64,000 bases of DNA from Paraburkholderia phenazinium (GCF_900142845.1 NZ_FSRU01000001.1:3410001-3474000), one strand, 5' to 3'. Shown: positions 19,045 through 29,402, counted from the first letter of the stretch. The notes: generated from the letters alone by a model not told the origin. Numbers and translations: made by a program.

Positions 19045-19725
19045 TCAATGATGATCGCCGCGAGGCAGAGAGGGCCCTATACCGAGCGATTCGGCCTTGC
19101 GGACCAGATCCGGCATCGAGCACGCGTTCATTTTACGCATGACGTGTCCACGGTGAACCTTAACCGTGATCGCACTCAGGTTCATCTCATAGGCAATCTG
19201 CTTGTTCAGAAGACCGGAAAGCACAAAGCCCATCACTTCTTTCTCGCGCGGCGAAAGGGACTGGTATAACGCACGCAGATCGGCCAGCGCGGCTTCTGCC
19301 GCGAGCCGCTCGTTGTCTCGCGCCAGAGCCTGAGCAACGGCGTCGAGCATGTCCTGGTCCTTAAACGGTTTCGCAAAGAAGTCCTGCGCGCCGGCCTTCA
19401 TTGCCTTCACGCCCATCTCGATGTCTCCGTGACCGGTCATGAATACAACGGGAATACGCATGCCGCGATTCACGATATCTTCGTGAATCGCCATGCCGCT
19501 CTTTCCGCGGAGTCGCACGTCGAGGATGAGGCAACTTGGTCCGGCGGCGGGCGGGCACCGTAGAAATTCGTCCGGGGATTCGAACGCTTCGACCCGCAGG
19601 CCGACTGAGCGCATAAGGGTGCTAAGGGAAAGCCGGATTCCCTTGTCATCATCGACGATGTAGACGACGGAGCCTTCGGTTGCTGCGGTTTCGGCTGTTT
19701 TACGGGAGTTCGTTCCAGTAGTCAT
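19045..19725 (-). CDS. Two-component response regulator, FixJ/NarL type with LuxR DNA-binding domain
   Basis: A 226-residue regulator. The receiver has VDDD near residues 24-26, the phospho-acceptor in LILDVRLRGKSG near residue 68, FMTGHGDIEM and AKPFKDQ. An alpha-helical linker leads to a C-terminal helix-turn-helix with SPREKEVMGFVLSG and NKQIAYEMNLSAITVKVHRG, which is the LuxR recognition region. GAGG lies 8 bases before the start; a 15-residue upstream extension is less likely. It follows the giant sensor kinase gene on the same strand with about 85 bp between, so it is the probable output partner. Confidence 0.94.
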   Translation of the reverse strand: MTTGTNSRKTAETAATEGSVVYIVDDDKGIRLSLSTLMRSVGLRVEAFESPDEFLRCPPAAGPSCLILDVRLRGKSGMAIHEDIVNRGMRIPVVFMTGHGDIEMGVKAMKAGAQDFFAKPFKDQDMLDAVAQALARDNERLAAEAALADLRALYQSLSPREKEVMGFVLSGLLNKQIAYEMNLSAITVKVHRGHVMRKMNACSMPDLVRKAESLGIGPSLPRGDHH

Positions 19726-19809
19726 TCGGCCACCTCGCGAAACCGGAACGCGGCCGCGTCCCGTTGGCATGCAATTATTCTACGCCCCCGAGCGAAGCAG
19801 GTACCACTT

Positions 19810-22800
19810 CTACTCTCCCCCCCCAGCAGGCAACGTGAACTGAAAGACAGCTCCTCGCGGTTCATTCTTGCAAGCCCACAACCGCCCCCCGTGCGTCTCG
19901 ACGATTGAACGGCAGATCGACAGGCCCATGCCTAGGCCATTCTCCTTCGTCGTGTAGAACGGATCGAAGACGCGACTGAACTCATCCGGAGGGAGCCCCG
20001 GACCAGAATCCCGCACGACGATAGACACGCCATCCGATAAATCTACAGTTGTGCTAATCAGTATCTCACGGGGACTCGTGCTCGTTGAGCCCATCGCCTC
20101 AAGGGCGTTGACGATCAGGTTGAGCATCACCTGTTGCAACTGAACGCGATCACCCAGGACGAGAGGCAAGGCATCGCCGAGTGCCGTCAGCACTGAGACG
20201 TCGTACTTCGCCGCTTCGCCCCGCGTCAGTTCGATCACCTCGACGACCGCCTCGTTAATGTCTACCCGGTCCTTGCGTGGAGGCGCTTTTCTGACCAGGT
20301 CGCGAATCCCGCTAATGATGCCGCCAGCGCGTGTTGCCTCATAGACGATGCCATCGAGCGCCTGCCTGACCTCATTAAGGTTAGCGGGCCTCGCGTCCAG
20401 CCAGCGCGAGGCGGCCGAAGCATAGGTCGCTACCGCAGTGATCGGCTGCCTGACCTCATGGGCAATCGAGGCTGTGAGCTGCCCCATCGTCGCGGCCCGG
20501 TTAGAGTGCGCGAGCGCCATCTGCACTTCACGGTAGCGCTCCTCGCTCTCCCGCACTTCGGCTTCCGCCCGCTTGCACACGGTCAAATCAAGTGCGAAAC
20601 CGACACCTTGGTGCTGCCCTACTTCGAACGTCGCCACGCCGATCAGCACGGGCGCACGGCTGCCATCCTTTCTGAAATATTCCTTCTCAAAGGGCTGTAA
20701 TGTCCCTGTCGTCGTGAGCTCCGCGATTCGCTGGTTGTCGCGCTCGAGCCACTCGGGTGGGGTCATGTCGGTCCAGCACATCCGTCCCGACTCGAGGTCC
20801 TCGCGGTCGTATCCCACGATCCGGAGAAACGCTTCATTGGCCTCGAGAATCTGGCCATCGAGATGGAAAGTGAAAATACCCACAATGTTGGCCTCGACGA
20901 GACGTCGGATCCTTGCTTCGCGTTCCGCCAGATCGCGGTACAGACGAGCGTTCTCGAGGGTAATCGCGGCCTGCGAGGCCAGCAATTCGAGGACGGTTAT
21001 GCGCTCAGGCGTGAACGCCTGGATGGCCAGGTTGTTCTCCAGATACAGCAAGCCGATCAATTCGGAACGGCGCATGAGAGGCAGACACAACACGGACTTC
21101 GGTTGGCGGCGGGTAAGGTATTCGTCTGCCGAAAAGGGGTTCGCTTGCGTCGCATCATCCAGCAGCACCCGCTCCTGGCAGCGCTGGACATAGTTGACGA
21201 TGGAGTCCGGCAACGCCGCTTCGCGCGCGGCTGACTCCGGCGGGGCCGAGCCGTGCGACACGTCGCCCAAGTGCCGCCGGACGTGAACGGTCTGCTGCGC
21301 GACGCTCGCTTCGGCCACGAGTGCCAAGCTGGCATTGTGGGCTAGCAACAGCCGGCCGGTTTGCGCGCCGGCACTTTCGAGCAGGATGTGCATTAGCGTG
21401 TCGACAAGATCGTCAAGCACGATATGGCTAGATATGGCCTGCGAGGCTTTGGCGACCGACAGCAGATCGAGTTGCACCACATTGCCAACAGGCGTGGCGA
21501 GTCGAGACGTTGCCACTTCGCGTATTGGCGATATGCGCGCGTCGAGCTGCCTGACTTTGCCGTGTGCGCCCCAGCGCTCAAAACAGCTGCGCGCTTCGTT
21601 CAGATGGGCGCGGCCGGCGCTCGCCCATCCGCGGGCACGGCAAAATCCGGCGGCCAGTTCATGAGCGATGCCTTCGTTTTGGACAAACCCTTGATCGCTG
21701 GCCGCTTGAATGGCCACTTCGTACAGACACATCGCATCGAGGTTCCGCCCTTCGATCCGGGCGATCTCAGCCGACACCAAGGCGTGCTTGTCCGCGAACG
21801 TAGGCGGATAGGTGTCAGCCCACTCGCGCAATTGCTCCCGGTGCTCGTCGAGGAGGGCGTGCCACGCGACCTGCTCGCCAGCGGACCCGTTCTCATAGAG
21901 TGCAGCCAACGTCAGCGCCGTGTAGTAAAAATAGTCAAGTGACTGAAAGAGGCCGACCAGGACCCACAATTGCGGTTGCGCCCGTTGGGCGGCGTCGAGG
22001 GCCGCTACGTAGTCGCCTGCCAGAAATCTCGCGTGCAGTTTGAAGATCCAGTACGTGCAGACCATCGAGCTCATCCGGTCGTCCGTCAGTTGCGCCTCAA
22101 ACGCCGCTTCGTCGAACTGCGAGTCGCTAAACGTGGATAATTTCGCGGTATGACCCTGCATGGTCGCAATGAAGCGTTGGTTGCACACTATGGCGTCCGC
22201 CGCGTCGAGGTACCCGGCCTTGCGCACGAAGTCGAGGCTCCGCTGCGACTCGCGCCAGACCGTTTCGAGCGGATCGCCCCGCAGTAGAAGGTCGCTGGTG
22301 CAATGGAACGCACTGTAGCAAGCCGTCGTCAGATCGCCCGTCTCGGTCGCGGTGCGAAACGCTGCCCGATGGAAGTCAATCACGGTTTCGATCGGCTGGG
22401 TCCAGAAAGCAACGTGTCCCGTTGCGATATAGACTAATGCCTTATCGACAGGGAAACCGCCCTCGCCGACCAGGTCGCATGCAAGCCTGGCGAAACGGTA
22501 ACCGTCGCGGTAGCGGCGAAACACCGGGCCAAGGATAAACCCGAAGCAGGCGTACGCGGACGCACCACTCGAGCCGTGCAGCAGGCTGATGTTCACCATG
22601 CGGCACAGGTGCAGGCACAACAACTGGAAATCGATAAAGTAGGCGGATTCATACAGGGTCGAGAGAAGACGCATCGCGACCTGCAGTTCCGGATCGGTCA
22701 TCAGCGGCACGTCTATTAAGCTCTCGACCGGGCGACCCGCCAGGTTGCGCCAGACCGCTTCGTATTCGGCCTCGACCTGTTCCTGAGACGGGTGCGCCGG

Positions 22801-25368
22801 GAGATCGATGCCGAACAGGCGCAGGCAGGTGAGCACGCTGTCGACGGCCTGCCGGTTCTCCGACTTGACGATATGCAGCCGCACCTTCATATGGCAGACG
22901 GCCGCATGATCGACTCTCGACACGCATCGCCGCAATAGCTCCTCGATGAGTTGCTCAGCCTTGTCGGCGCGACCTGTCAGATACTCACACTCCGCGCGTT
23001 CGAGCCGCAGACTGAACATCAGGTCACGGTGGCTGACCCAGTTGCCGTCGTCGAGCAGGTCCATGCCGGCCGCCAGGTACACGCACGCAGACGCATAAGC
23101 TGCCGAGGACTTAGCCCGGCGCCCGGCACTCAGGTCGAGCGCCGCGATCTGCACTTTCTCATCATGCCCGGTGAGCAGGGTTGCGCCCCGATTGAACTGG
23201 TTCGCGACATCGAACACATGCTCTGCAAGTTCGTCTGCAGTCAGGTTGGCCAGCAGCACGCGACCGATGCTTAGGTGGACGCCGGCGCGCTCCGCGTCGG
23301 GAATCAGCGCGTAAGCGGCCTGCTGGATCCGATCATGCAGGAACTTGCCGGTGCCGTCGGCAAGCACAATCAGATTTTCGCGCGCCGCGGCCGCGAGGGC
23401 TTGCTCGACCTCGACCTTGACCTCCCTCACGCCTTGCCATGCAGCGAACGCCAAATTGCCGCTGACCAGCGCGACATGGCGAAGGTCGAAAGTGTTGCCG
23501 AGGCATGCCGCCAGTCGCAAGGTTTCCTGTGCCGCGACCCTCAATTGTCGCAACTTACCCACCGTCAGGTCGACGGCGTTGCCGGCAAAATTTTTAGCCC
23601 TGATCTGATCCAGGTTCCACCGCCAGGCCCGGTGTTGCGCATCGTGCCGCAGCAACCCCTCCTGGTGCAGCACATCCAGGAACTGGATAAAGAAGAACGG
23701 ATTGCCCCCTGTGCGCTCGCGAACAAGCCGCGTGAGCGGTTCGCAGGCGGCAGCAGATGGTGCACGGAGCGTGTCGGCCACCAGCCGGTTCAGATCCACG
23801 ACCGACAGCGGCGCGAGCTGAAGCTCGTTCACCGATGTGCCATTCTGGCGGATCCTCTCGACGCTCGTCATCAACGGGTGCGTGGCACTCACTTCGTTAT
23901 CACGAAAAGCACCCACTAGCAGCAGATAGCGTGTGTCCGGGTGTGTGATCAGGTCCTCGACGAGCGTCAGGCTAGCCGGATCGATCCACTGCAGATCGTC
24001 CAGGAAGAGAACCAGAGGATGTGCCTCGCTCGCGAACCCCATGACGAATTGCCGGAACACCACGCGGAACCGGTTTTGTGCCTTGGTCGGCGGCAACGCC
24101 GACACCGGCAATTGCGCGCCGATAATCAACTCGACCTGGGGCAGCACATCGACAATAAGCTGGCCATTGGTGCCGACCGCGGCCTGGATCCGTTGCCGCC
24201 AGCCGGCGACGCGCGCTTCGCTTTCCGCCAGTAGTTGTTGCACCAGTTCGCGAAACGCCTTGATGATGGCAGCATAAGGAAAATAGCGCTGGCCCTGATC
24301 GAACTTGCCCGAAATGAAGTAACCACGGTTCGCCACAATCGGCCTGCGCAACGCCTCGACCAGCGTCGACTTGCCGATGCCGGAGTACCCGGAGACGATC
24401 GCCAGCATGGCCTCGCCGGTGGCCGCCGTCCGCTCGAAGGCGCCTAGCAGCCTCGCTGCTTCGTGGCGCCGCCCGTAGAGCTTGTGCGGGGCATGGAAAC
24501 GTACCGGGATATCTTCCCTGCCGAGCGGGAACGGCTCGATCTGACCCGAGGTCCGCCATTGCACCAGACACCGATCGAGATCGGCCTTCAGGCCTTGCGC
24601 GCTTTGGTAGCGGTCTTCTGGTAGCTTGGCCAGCATCTTCATCACGATATCCGACACCGGCTGTGGCACCTCGGGCGTGATCCCCGTCGGTGGTATCGGC
24701 ATACGGGCGATATGGCAATGCGTCCATTCCAGCGGGTCGTTCGCCTGAAATGGCAGCTGGCCGGTCAGCATCCGATAGAGCATTACACCCATCGAATAGC
24801 AGTCGGTCCGATAATCAACCGGACGATTCATGCGGCCCGTTTGCTCGGGGGACACGTAAGCCCAATCTCCAGCGGGGGCGGTGACCTCCCTCGTCGGGAC
24901 GGTGCTGGCTTCCTTTGCCGTCGCCATACTGAAATCCACCAGTAGAACCCGGCCAGTGCCAGGCTCGACGAGGAGATTGGCGGGTCGGATATCGCGGTGG
25001 ATAACCTGCGCGGCATCGATACCCGCGAACGTATCCGCCAGATGACGGCCGATACGCAGGCAAACAGGCAGGTCCATTCGCGGCGCACGACCCAAAACGG
25101 CTTCGAGCGACTCGCCGGCGAAGTCTTCGAGCACCAGCACCGGGCCGATTCGCTCATCGATTAACGTGAGCGGTTTCGCAATCCCCGCGACGTTTAAAGA
25201 TTGCAGCAGGAGGTGTTCGCGTTTCAGCAGAGCGAATTGGACTGGGTCGGCGTTTTCCGCAGGCAACTTCAACAGTACCGTCGACCCATCCGCGGAGCGT
25301 CCACGGAAGAGGTCGGAGCCCGCTGTCGCGCAGACCCGCTCAAGGATCTGACAGTTCGCGATGGCCAC
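19810..25368 (-). CDS. Giant hybrid sensor: Ser/Thr kinase, AAA ATPase, GAF, PAS and histidine kinase in one chain
   Basis: An 1852-residue cytoplasmic signalling protein with a GTG start and AGGAG 5 bases upstream. Order of domains: a protein kinase at residues 1 to about 270 (HRDIRPAN near 123, but DFS instead of DFG near 146), a STAND/AAA ATPase with Walker A GYSGIGKST near 330 and LVLFLDDLQWID near 456, a long helical repeat region, a GAF domain near 1340-1480, a PAS domain near 1490-1600, then HisKA with phosphorylatable His near 1636 (SIAHEVRQP) and HATPase with DSGPGLPP and GLGMGLSICRS. No membrane segment is seen. This architecture is known from soil proteobacteria, though ligands are mostly unknown. 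It is the likely partner of the response regulator next to it. Confidence 0.95.
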   Translation of the reverse strand: MAIANCQILERVCATAGSDLFRGRSADGSTVLLKLPAENADPVQFALLKREHLLLQSLNVAGIAKPLTLIDERIGPVLVLEDFAGESLEAVLGRAPRMDLPVCLRIGRHLADTFAGIDAAQVIHRDIRPANLLVEPGTGRVLLVDFSMATAKEASTVPTREVTAPAGDWAYVSPEQTGRMNRPVDYRTDCYSMGVMLYRMLTGQLPFQANDPLEWTHCHIARMPIPPTGITPEVPQPVSDIVMKMLAKLPEDRYQSAQGLKADLDRCLVQWRTSGQIEPFPLGREDIPVRFHAPHKLYGRRHEAARLLGAFERTAATGEAMLAIVSGYSGIGKSTLVEALRRPIVANRGYFISGKFDQGQRYFPYAAIIKAFRELVQQLLAESEARVAGWRQRIQAAVGTNGQLIVDVLPQVELIIGAQLPVSALPPTKAQNRFRVVFRQFVMGFASEAHPLVLFLDDLQWIDPASLTLVEDLITHPDTRYLLLVGAFRDNEVSATHPLMTSVERIRQNGTSVNELQLAPLSVVDLNRLVADTLRAPSAAACEPLTRLVRERTGGNPFFFIQFLDVLHQEGLLRHDAQHRAWRWNLDQIRAKNFAGNAVDLTVGKLRQLRVAAQETLRLAACLGNTFDLRHVALVSGNLAFAAWQGVREVKVEVEQALAAAARENLIVLADGTGKFLHDRIQQAAYALIPDAERAGVHLSIGRVLLANLTADELAEHVFDVANQFNRGATLLTGHDEKVQIAALDLSAGRRAKSSAAYASACVYLAAGMDLLDDGNWVSHRDLMFSLRLERAECEYLTGRADKAEQLIEELLRRCVSRVDHAAVCHMKVRLHIVKSENRQAVDSVLTCLRLFGIDLPAHPSQEQVEAEYEAVWRNLAGRPVESLIDVPLMTDPELQVAMRLLSTLYESAYFIDFQLLCLHLCRMVNISLLHGSSGASAYACFGFILGPVFRRYRDGYRFARLACDLVGEGGFPVDKALVYIATGHVAFWTQPIETVIDFHRAAFRTATETGDLTTACYSAFHCTSDLLLRGDPLETVWRESQRSLDFVRKAGYLDAADAIVCNQRFIATMQGHTAKLSTFSDSQFDEAAFEAQLTDDRMSSMVCTYWIFKLHARFLAGDYVAALDAAQRAQPQLWVLVGLFQSLDYFYYTALTLAALYENGSAGEQVAWHALLDEHREQLREWADTYPPTFADKHALVSAEIARIEGRNLDAMCLYEVAIQAASDQGFVQNEGIAHELAAGFCRARGWASAGRAHLNEARSCFERWGAHGKVRQLDARISPIREVATSRLATPVGNVVQLDLLSVAKASQAISSHIVLDDLVDTLMHILLESAGAQTGRLLLAHNASLALVAEASVAQQTVHVRRHLGDVSHGSAPPESAAREAALPDSIVNYVQRCQERVLLDDATQANPFSADEYLTRRQPKSVLCLPLMRRSELIGLLYLENNLAIQAFTPERITVLELLASQAAITLENARLYRDLAEREARIRRLVEANIVGIFTFHLDGQILEANEAFLRIVGYDREDLESGRMCWTDMTPPEWLERDNQRIAELTTTGTLQPFEKEYFRKDGSRAPVLIGVATFEVGQHQGVGFALDLTVCKRAEAEVRESEERYREVQMALAHSNRAATMGQLTASIAHEVRQPITAVATYASAASRWLDARPANLNEVRQALDGIVYEATRAGGIISGIRDLVRKAPPRKDRVDINEAVVEVIELTRGEAAKYDVSVLTALGDALPLVLGDRVQLQQVMLNLIVNALEAMGSTSTSPREILISTTVDLSDGVSIVVRDSGPGLPPDEFSRVFDPFYTTKENGLGMGLSICRSIVETHGGRLWACKNEPRGAVFQFTLPAGGGE

Positions 25369-25649
25369 ACCCTCTCCTTTGTGACGCCAGCGACTTGCCT
25401 ACACCGGTACGTTGCGTTTTCCCTTAGTGCCCGAAACACAGGCACAGAGAAACCAGTGTGAGCATCGTGAGGGGGCCAATCACCCAGGGAGGTGCATAGC
25501 CCAATCGACGCGCGGGTTCGACGTCGACGATGGTAGATTTCTGTGGAAAATTTCTGATCTGCACTAGGGTAACCGGATGACAAAAGCAACAAAAATACTA
25601 TTTAAAAATTGATGCTATGCTTTTGAGGTATAGGGGAACGAGGTCCCTC
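25369..25649. promoter_or_regulatory. Divergent promoter region between sensor kinase and LysR genes
   Basis: This 280-bp region separates two divergently read genes. The right part around 25585-25640 is A+T-rich, as expected for a promoter, with a possible -10 TATGCT near 25615. LysR proteins usually bind their divergent promoter regions, so the LysR could control the sensor gene. That is inference only. Confidence 0.35.
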
Positions 25650-26528
25650 ATGGAATTTCGCCATTTACGATATTTTCTCGCCGTCGCCGAGCATCGCAGC
25701 GTTGCCGAGGCCGCGAGACACTTGCACGTCGTTCAGCCAGCCTTGAGCCGCCAAATCAGGGATCTGGAAGAAGAATTAGGAGCCTTTCTCTTTGTCCGCA
25801 GCATTCGAGGTGTTGAACTCACTGCGGCGGGACGACAGCTTGTCGTAGACGCAACACGCCTGCTTGATGACCTACAGATGGCGACTGAGCGGGTCTCGCG
25901 AATAGCAAGCGGTCAACTTGGCGCTCTCCGAATCGGGGTATCTGCCAGCTACAGTTGGCACCCTTCAATCTTGCGACTACTACGCGAGTTCAGAACGACT
26001 CATCCCAATATAGCCGTTACGCTTGAGCCGGTACTCGCTATGAAACAGATCGAGGAAATTGCTGATGGCAGTCTCGACGGCGGATTTCTCGCGCTTAGGG
26101 ATCGAAGCGATAAAGCATTTTTTGGGCACACCATATTTGGCGGCAGGCTGATGCTCGCGGTGCCGCGCCAAAGCAATCTTGCCCGTAAGCCGCCAGCTAC
26201 ACTTGCCGAACTCAAAGATGAACCCTGTATCTGGTTCGCTCGCGAAAACGCACCGTCGCACTACGATTTTTGGATTGATCAGTGCCAGCGAGCGGGGTTC
26301 GTGCCGCGCCTGGTAGAAGTGGCGGTCGATACTTCCACCATCTTGGGGTTCGTCGCTGCGGGCATGGGATATTCGATTGTGCCGGATGTATCAGAGTACA
26401 GCTGCCCGCCTGATGCTCAACTGATCAGTCATCCAGACCTGTCCAGCACCTATGAAGTTGAATTCGTATGGAGCGCGGACGCTAAAAACCCCGCACTCGA
26501 TCAGTTCATCCAACATTTTAGGCCTTGA
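25650..26528 (+). CDS. LysR-family transcriptional regulator
   Basis: A 292-residue LysR regulator. The helix-turn-helix spans residues 1-60 with MEFRHLRYFLAVAEHRSVAEAARHL in part and QPALSRQIRDLEEELG, followed by the linker helix and a periplasmic-binding-like effector domain. The start chosen has GAGG 7 bases upstream; an 11-residue extension is unsupported. It is read away from the sensor kinase and convergent with an EamA exporter gene. The effector is unknown. Confidence 0.93.
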   Translation: MEFRHLRYFLAVAEHRSVAEAARHLHVVQPALSRQIRDLEEELGAFLFVRSIRGVELTAAGRQLVVDATRLLDDLQMATERVSRIASGQLGALRIGVSASYSWHPSILRLLREFRTTHPNIAVTLEPVLAMKQIEEIADGSLDGGFLALRDRSDKAFFGHTIFGGRLMLAVPRQSNLARKPPATLAELKDEPCIWFARENAPSHYDFWIDQCQRAGFVPRLVEVAVDTSTILGFVAAGMGYSIVPDVSEYSCPPDAQLISHPDLSSTYEVEFVWSADAKNPALDQFIQHFRP

Positions 26529-26592
26529 TATCGCGTCCGGCGATTGCGTGTCCAGCATGCATTCGCGCCAGGTCTACGGATTCCCACTTACC

Positions 26593-27510
26593 TTATTTCG
26601 CTGGCCTGTGAGTCGCGCGGCAGCCGATCAGCAACGGTCGGCGAATCATCTGTGCCAGCAATACGCCCAAAAGAGTGACTCCGCCGCCGAGGAGGTGATA
26701 TGCATGCAAATGCTCTCTGAACCAGCCAACCGCGATGACGGCTGTCGCGACAGGTAGCAGGTTAATAAACATACTGCAGCGGTTAGCGCCTAGATGTTTG
26801 ACTCCCTGCATCCACAAATACGGCAGTACGACGGAAGCAGACATGCCTGCATATACGATCAACGGTACGCTCGCCCGATTCGGGAGCGCCGCGTGCAGCG
26901 GTAGCCGAAATTCGAAAACCAGCATGAAGCCCAGCGCGGCGATTGCCTGCAAATAGGTCGACTGCCATGACGGTAGGCCGACGTTCCAGCGTCGGAGCAA
27001 CACGCCGTACAGTGCGTAAGCAAGAGCCGCAATCAGCATCAGCAGATCACCCACGTGGCCGCAGCCTGAGAGAAGCGCCGCCGGGTTTCCTGAACTGACC
27101 AGGTAGACAAGACCAACCAAGGATAGAAGGCCGCCGCATAGCATGCCCACCGTCGGGGCTTCGCGCAAAAACAGCACAGAGAGAAGCATAGTCAGAAGTG
27201 GCACAAGCGAGGTGATGACCGCCATGCTGGTCGCGGTGGTGGTTTTCGCTGCCTGATATGCCAGGCATTGAAACAGCGCCATGCCGAGAAAACCTAGAAT
27301 CGCAAGTCTTGGCAATTGCGGCACGATCACGGCGCGGCTGCGCCACACCGGCTTCTGAACAAACGTGCTCATCAATGCAACAGCAAAAGCAAGTCGCCAG
27401 AACGTGATAGCCGTCGGATCGATGGCGTTGACCGCCAGCTTCGTAACCATCACGTTACCAGCCCATAGCAGTATCGCGACGAAAGGAAACAGGAAATACG
27501 GGGCAGACAT
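26593..27510 (-). CDS. EamA/DMT-family transporter
   Basis: A 305-residue inner-membrane protein with ten predicted segments in two EamA repeats. The first repeat begins FPFVAILLWAGNVMVTKLA with the conserved polar WAGN turn and later FWRLAFA; the second starts around ALYGVLLRRW. Family members export amino acids, metabolites or drugs. AGGAG lies about 10 bases before the start. The gene is convergent with the LysR and upstream of a GST gene in the same direction. Confidence 0.92.
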   Translation of the reverse strand: MSAPYFLFPFVAILLWAGNVMVTKLAVNAIDPTAITFWRLAFAVALMSTFVQKPVWRSRAVIVPQLPRLAILGFLGMALFQCLAYQAAKTTTATSMAVITSLVPLLTMLLSVLFLREAPTVGMLCGGLLSLVGLVYLVSSGNPAALLSGCGHVGDLLMLIAALAYALYGVLLRRWNVGLPSWQSTYLQAIAALGFMLVFEFRLPLHAALPNRASVPLIVYAGMSASVVLPYLWMQGVKHLGANRCSMFINLLPVATAVIAVGWFREHLHAYHLLGGGVTLLGVLLAQMIRRPLLIGCRATHRPAK

Positions 27511-27644
27511 GGCGGAACGTCTCCTGAAATAAGGAAATTGGAAAATGGTGTCCGCGGCGAACGAGAGCTCGCGAGGCATCGTGACTGTTTAGAATTTCCT
27601 GATGTAGAACCTTGCTGCCATTTTTTATCGGAGACTCGGGAGGG

Positions 27645-28313
27645 CTATTGCGGGGTCTCCGCGGGTCTTGTCAGCACCATGGAAGAACGCTGTGAGAAGT
27701 TTTCATACCAGTACGCAAGGTGGGGAGATGTCGCGCGCCATTGATCGCCTTGATAGCGGAAATCGGAAAACCCGCAAGCAGCGGCAATGGTTATCTGGGC
27801 AAGATCCGGTTCTGGCGCGAAATCCACCGCGTCTTCATTCAGCGCCACGAAGCAGCGCTGTGCCCGGACCTTCATCTTTTCGAGGAAAGCGGCGGATCGT
27901 CCCGCCGGATCGCGGAGCAGTTCCGCGCGCCGGCTGATGTGCGCTTCGAGTATGCCGTTCGCGATGGCGACTTGGGACAGGATGCGCCACCGGCGTTCGC
28001 CTGCCTGAGGAAGCAGCCGGTATTGACCATACTCAGCGTTCAGGTAATCGCAGATCACCATCGAATCCGCGAGGCTCAGCCCTTGATCCGTCACCAGCGC
28101 GGGGATGCGGCCAACCGGTGTAGCCTGGCCGAATTCGGGCGTGAATGGCACGGTGTGCGTTCCCCACGAGTGCGGCCATCGGGTTTGGATCGTGGTGACT
28201 TTGTCCTGGATGCCCAGTTCGATGATGCAAATCATGACCCGGCGGACCCAGGGCGATGCGGGGGTTGCGAATAGCTGCATGATGCCTTGGCGCGAACGAA
28301 ATCGAACACGCAT
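27645..28313 (-). CDS. Glutathione S-transferase family protein
   Basis: A 222-residue GST with an N-terminal thioredoxin-like domain (MQLFATPASPWVRRV from residue 12, the serine of ASPW being the likely glutathione-activating residue), the cis-proline region VGRIPALV and DSMVICDYLN, where the Asp-Ser pair contacts glutathione. An all-helical C-terminal domain follows. GGAG lies before the first ATG; a start at 28280 that removes 11 residues is also possible. It probably conjugates or rearranges a catabolic intermediate, but no substrate can be named. Confidence 0.9.
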   Translation of the reverse strand: MRVRFRSRQGIMQLFATPASPWVRRVMICIIELGIQDKVTTIQTRWPHSWGTHTVPFTPEFGQATPVGRIPALVTDQGLSLADSMVICDYLNAEYGQYRLLPQAGERRWRILSQVAIANGILEAHISRRAELLRDPAGRSAAFLEKMKVRAQRCFVALNEDAVDFAPEPDLAQITIAAACGFSDFRYQGDQWRATSPHLAYWYENFSQRSSMVLTRPAETPQ

Positions 28314-28460
28314 GATGTAGCTCCAGAGGAAAAGTGACTATCAGTATTTTTAAAAGCCCCCGTCAACGCATCCCTAACACGGTGTTAATGCAATCCTGAT
28401 TGCCAGCCGCAGCGACCTGTCCGCACAATGTTCGGGTGTTCAACATACGAGCTGGCTCGA
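28314..28460. promoter_or_regulatory. Divergent upstream region of the GST and amidohydrolase genes
   Basis: About 150 bp between two divergently read genes. It includes an A+T-richer stretch (28335-28395) that presumably holds both promoters. No clear hexamer pair was found. Confidence 0.3.
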
Positions 28461-29366
28461 ATGAAAATCATCGATGCACATTTCCATTTGTGGGATTTGA
28501 AGGAAAACTATTACCCGTGGCTAAACGACGGCAATCGATCTTCGGTCGTGCCGGACTACTGCTCGTTACGGCGTAACTATCTGGTGACGGATTTTCTTTT
28601 GGACTCAGAGGATTTCGAATTGCTTGCTGCGGTGCATATCCAGGCAGAGCACGATCCTTCTGACCATGTCCGCGAAACCCGCTGGCTGCAAGGTGTAGCC
28701 GACGATGTCGTTCGTTCCGGAGGGGTCCCTCAGGTCATCGTGGGCAATGTCGATCTGGCGGCGCCTGATGTGCGTGCAGTCCTCGAAGGCCATCGTGCAT
28801 TCAGGAATACCAGGGGCGTCCGCCAGGCCTTGCATAGGCGGCTCGACGCGTCGCCCGCCTACGACCCACTGCACGACCCGGGATGGCAACGCAATTTTCG
28901 GTTGATCAAGGAATTCGATCTGACCTTCGATCTGCAATTCTTCCCCGAACAGGGAGCAGACGTGGTCCGGCTGGTGCGCGCGCACCCAGACACGCAATTT
29001 ATTCTTACGCACGTCGGCAAGCCCTATGCAAACCAAGCCGAACGCCATGCGCTCTGGCGCAAGAACATGCGGAAGCTGTCCCAGCTACCTAATGTCGCGG
29101 TGAAAATATCCGGGTTCGGCATGTTCGACACCGCATGGACGCTGGATTCGATACGTCCCATTTTGGACTATACCGTTGATCTTTTTGGCTCTGGCCGGTG
29201 TGCGCTTGCCAGCAACTACCCCGTGGAGAGTATCGTCACGCCCTATCGGGAAGTCTGGCAAGACTATGTCCGATATTTCGAAGATTACAGCGCCGACGAG
29301 GTGGAAGGCCTCTTCCGTGGAAACACGCGACGCCTTTATCGGTTGGAACTGAATGGCGACATGTAG
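28461..29366 (+). CDS. Amidohydrolase family protein (Amidohydro_2, lactonase-like TIM barrel)
   Basis: A 301-residue TIM-barrel hydrolase. The opening KIIDAHFHLWDL carries the HxH metal-binding motif, and ENYYPWL is shared with fuconolactonase and pyrone-dicarboxylate lactonase relatives. The later QFILTHVGKP and ASNYPVESI segments correspond to further metal or catalytic positions. It probably opens a lactone or cleaves a C-C or amide bond of an aromatic or sugar-acid intermediate. An 11-residue upstream extension is possible because the chosen start has no strong ribosome site. A LysR gene follows after 36 bp in the same direction. Confidence 0.88.
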   Translation: MKIIDAHFHLWDLKENYYPWLNDGNRSSVVPDYCSLRRNYLVTDFLLDSEDFELLAAVHIQAEHDPSDHVRETRWLQGVADDVVRSGGVPQVIVGNVDLAAPDVRAVLEGHRAFRNTRGVRQALHRRLDASPAYDPLHDPGWQRNFRLIKEFDLTFDLQFFPEQGADVVRLVRAHPDTQFILTHVGKPYANQAERHALWRKNMRKLSQLPNVAVKISGFGMFDTAWTLDSIRPILDYTVDLFGSGRCALASNYPVESIVTPYREVWQDYVRYFEDYSADEVEGLFRGNTRRLYRLELNGDM

Positions 29367-29402
29367 GCGAATGATTCATTCACCGCGGTATCATGACGCG
29401 CC

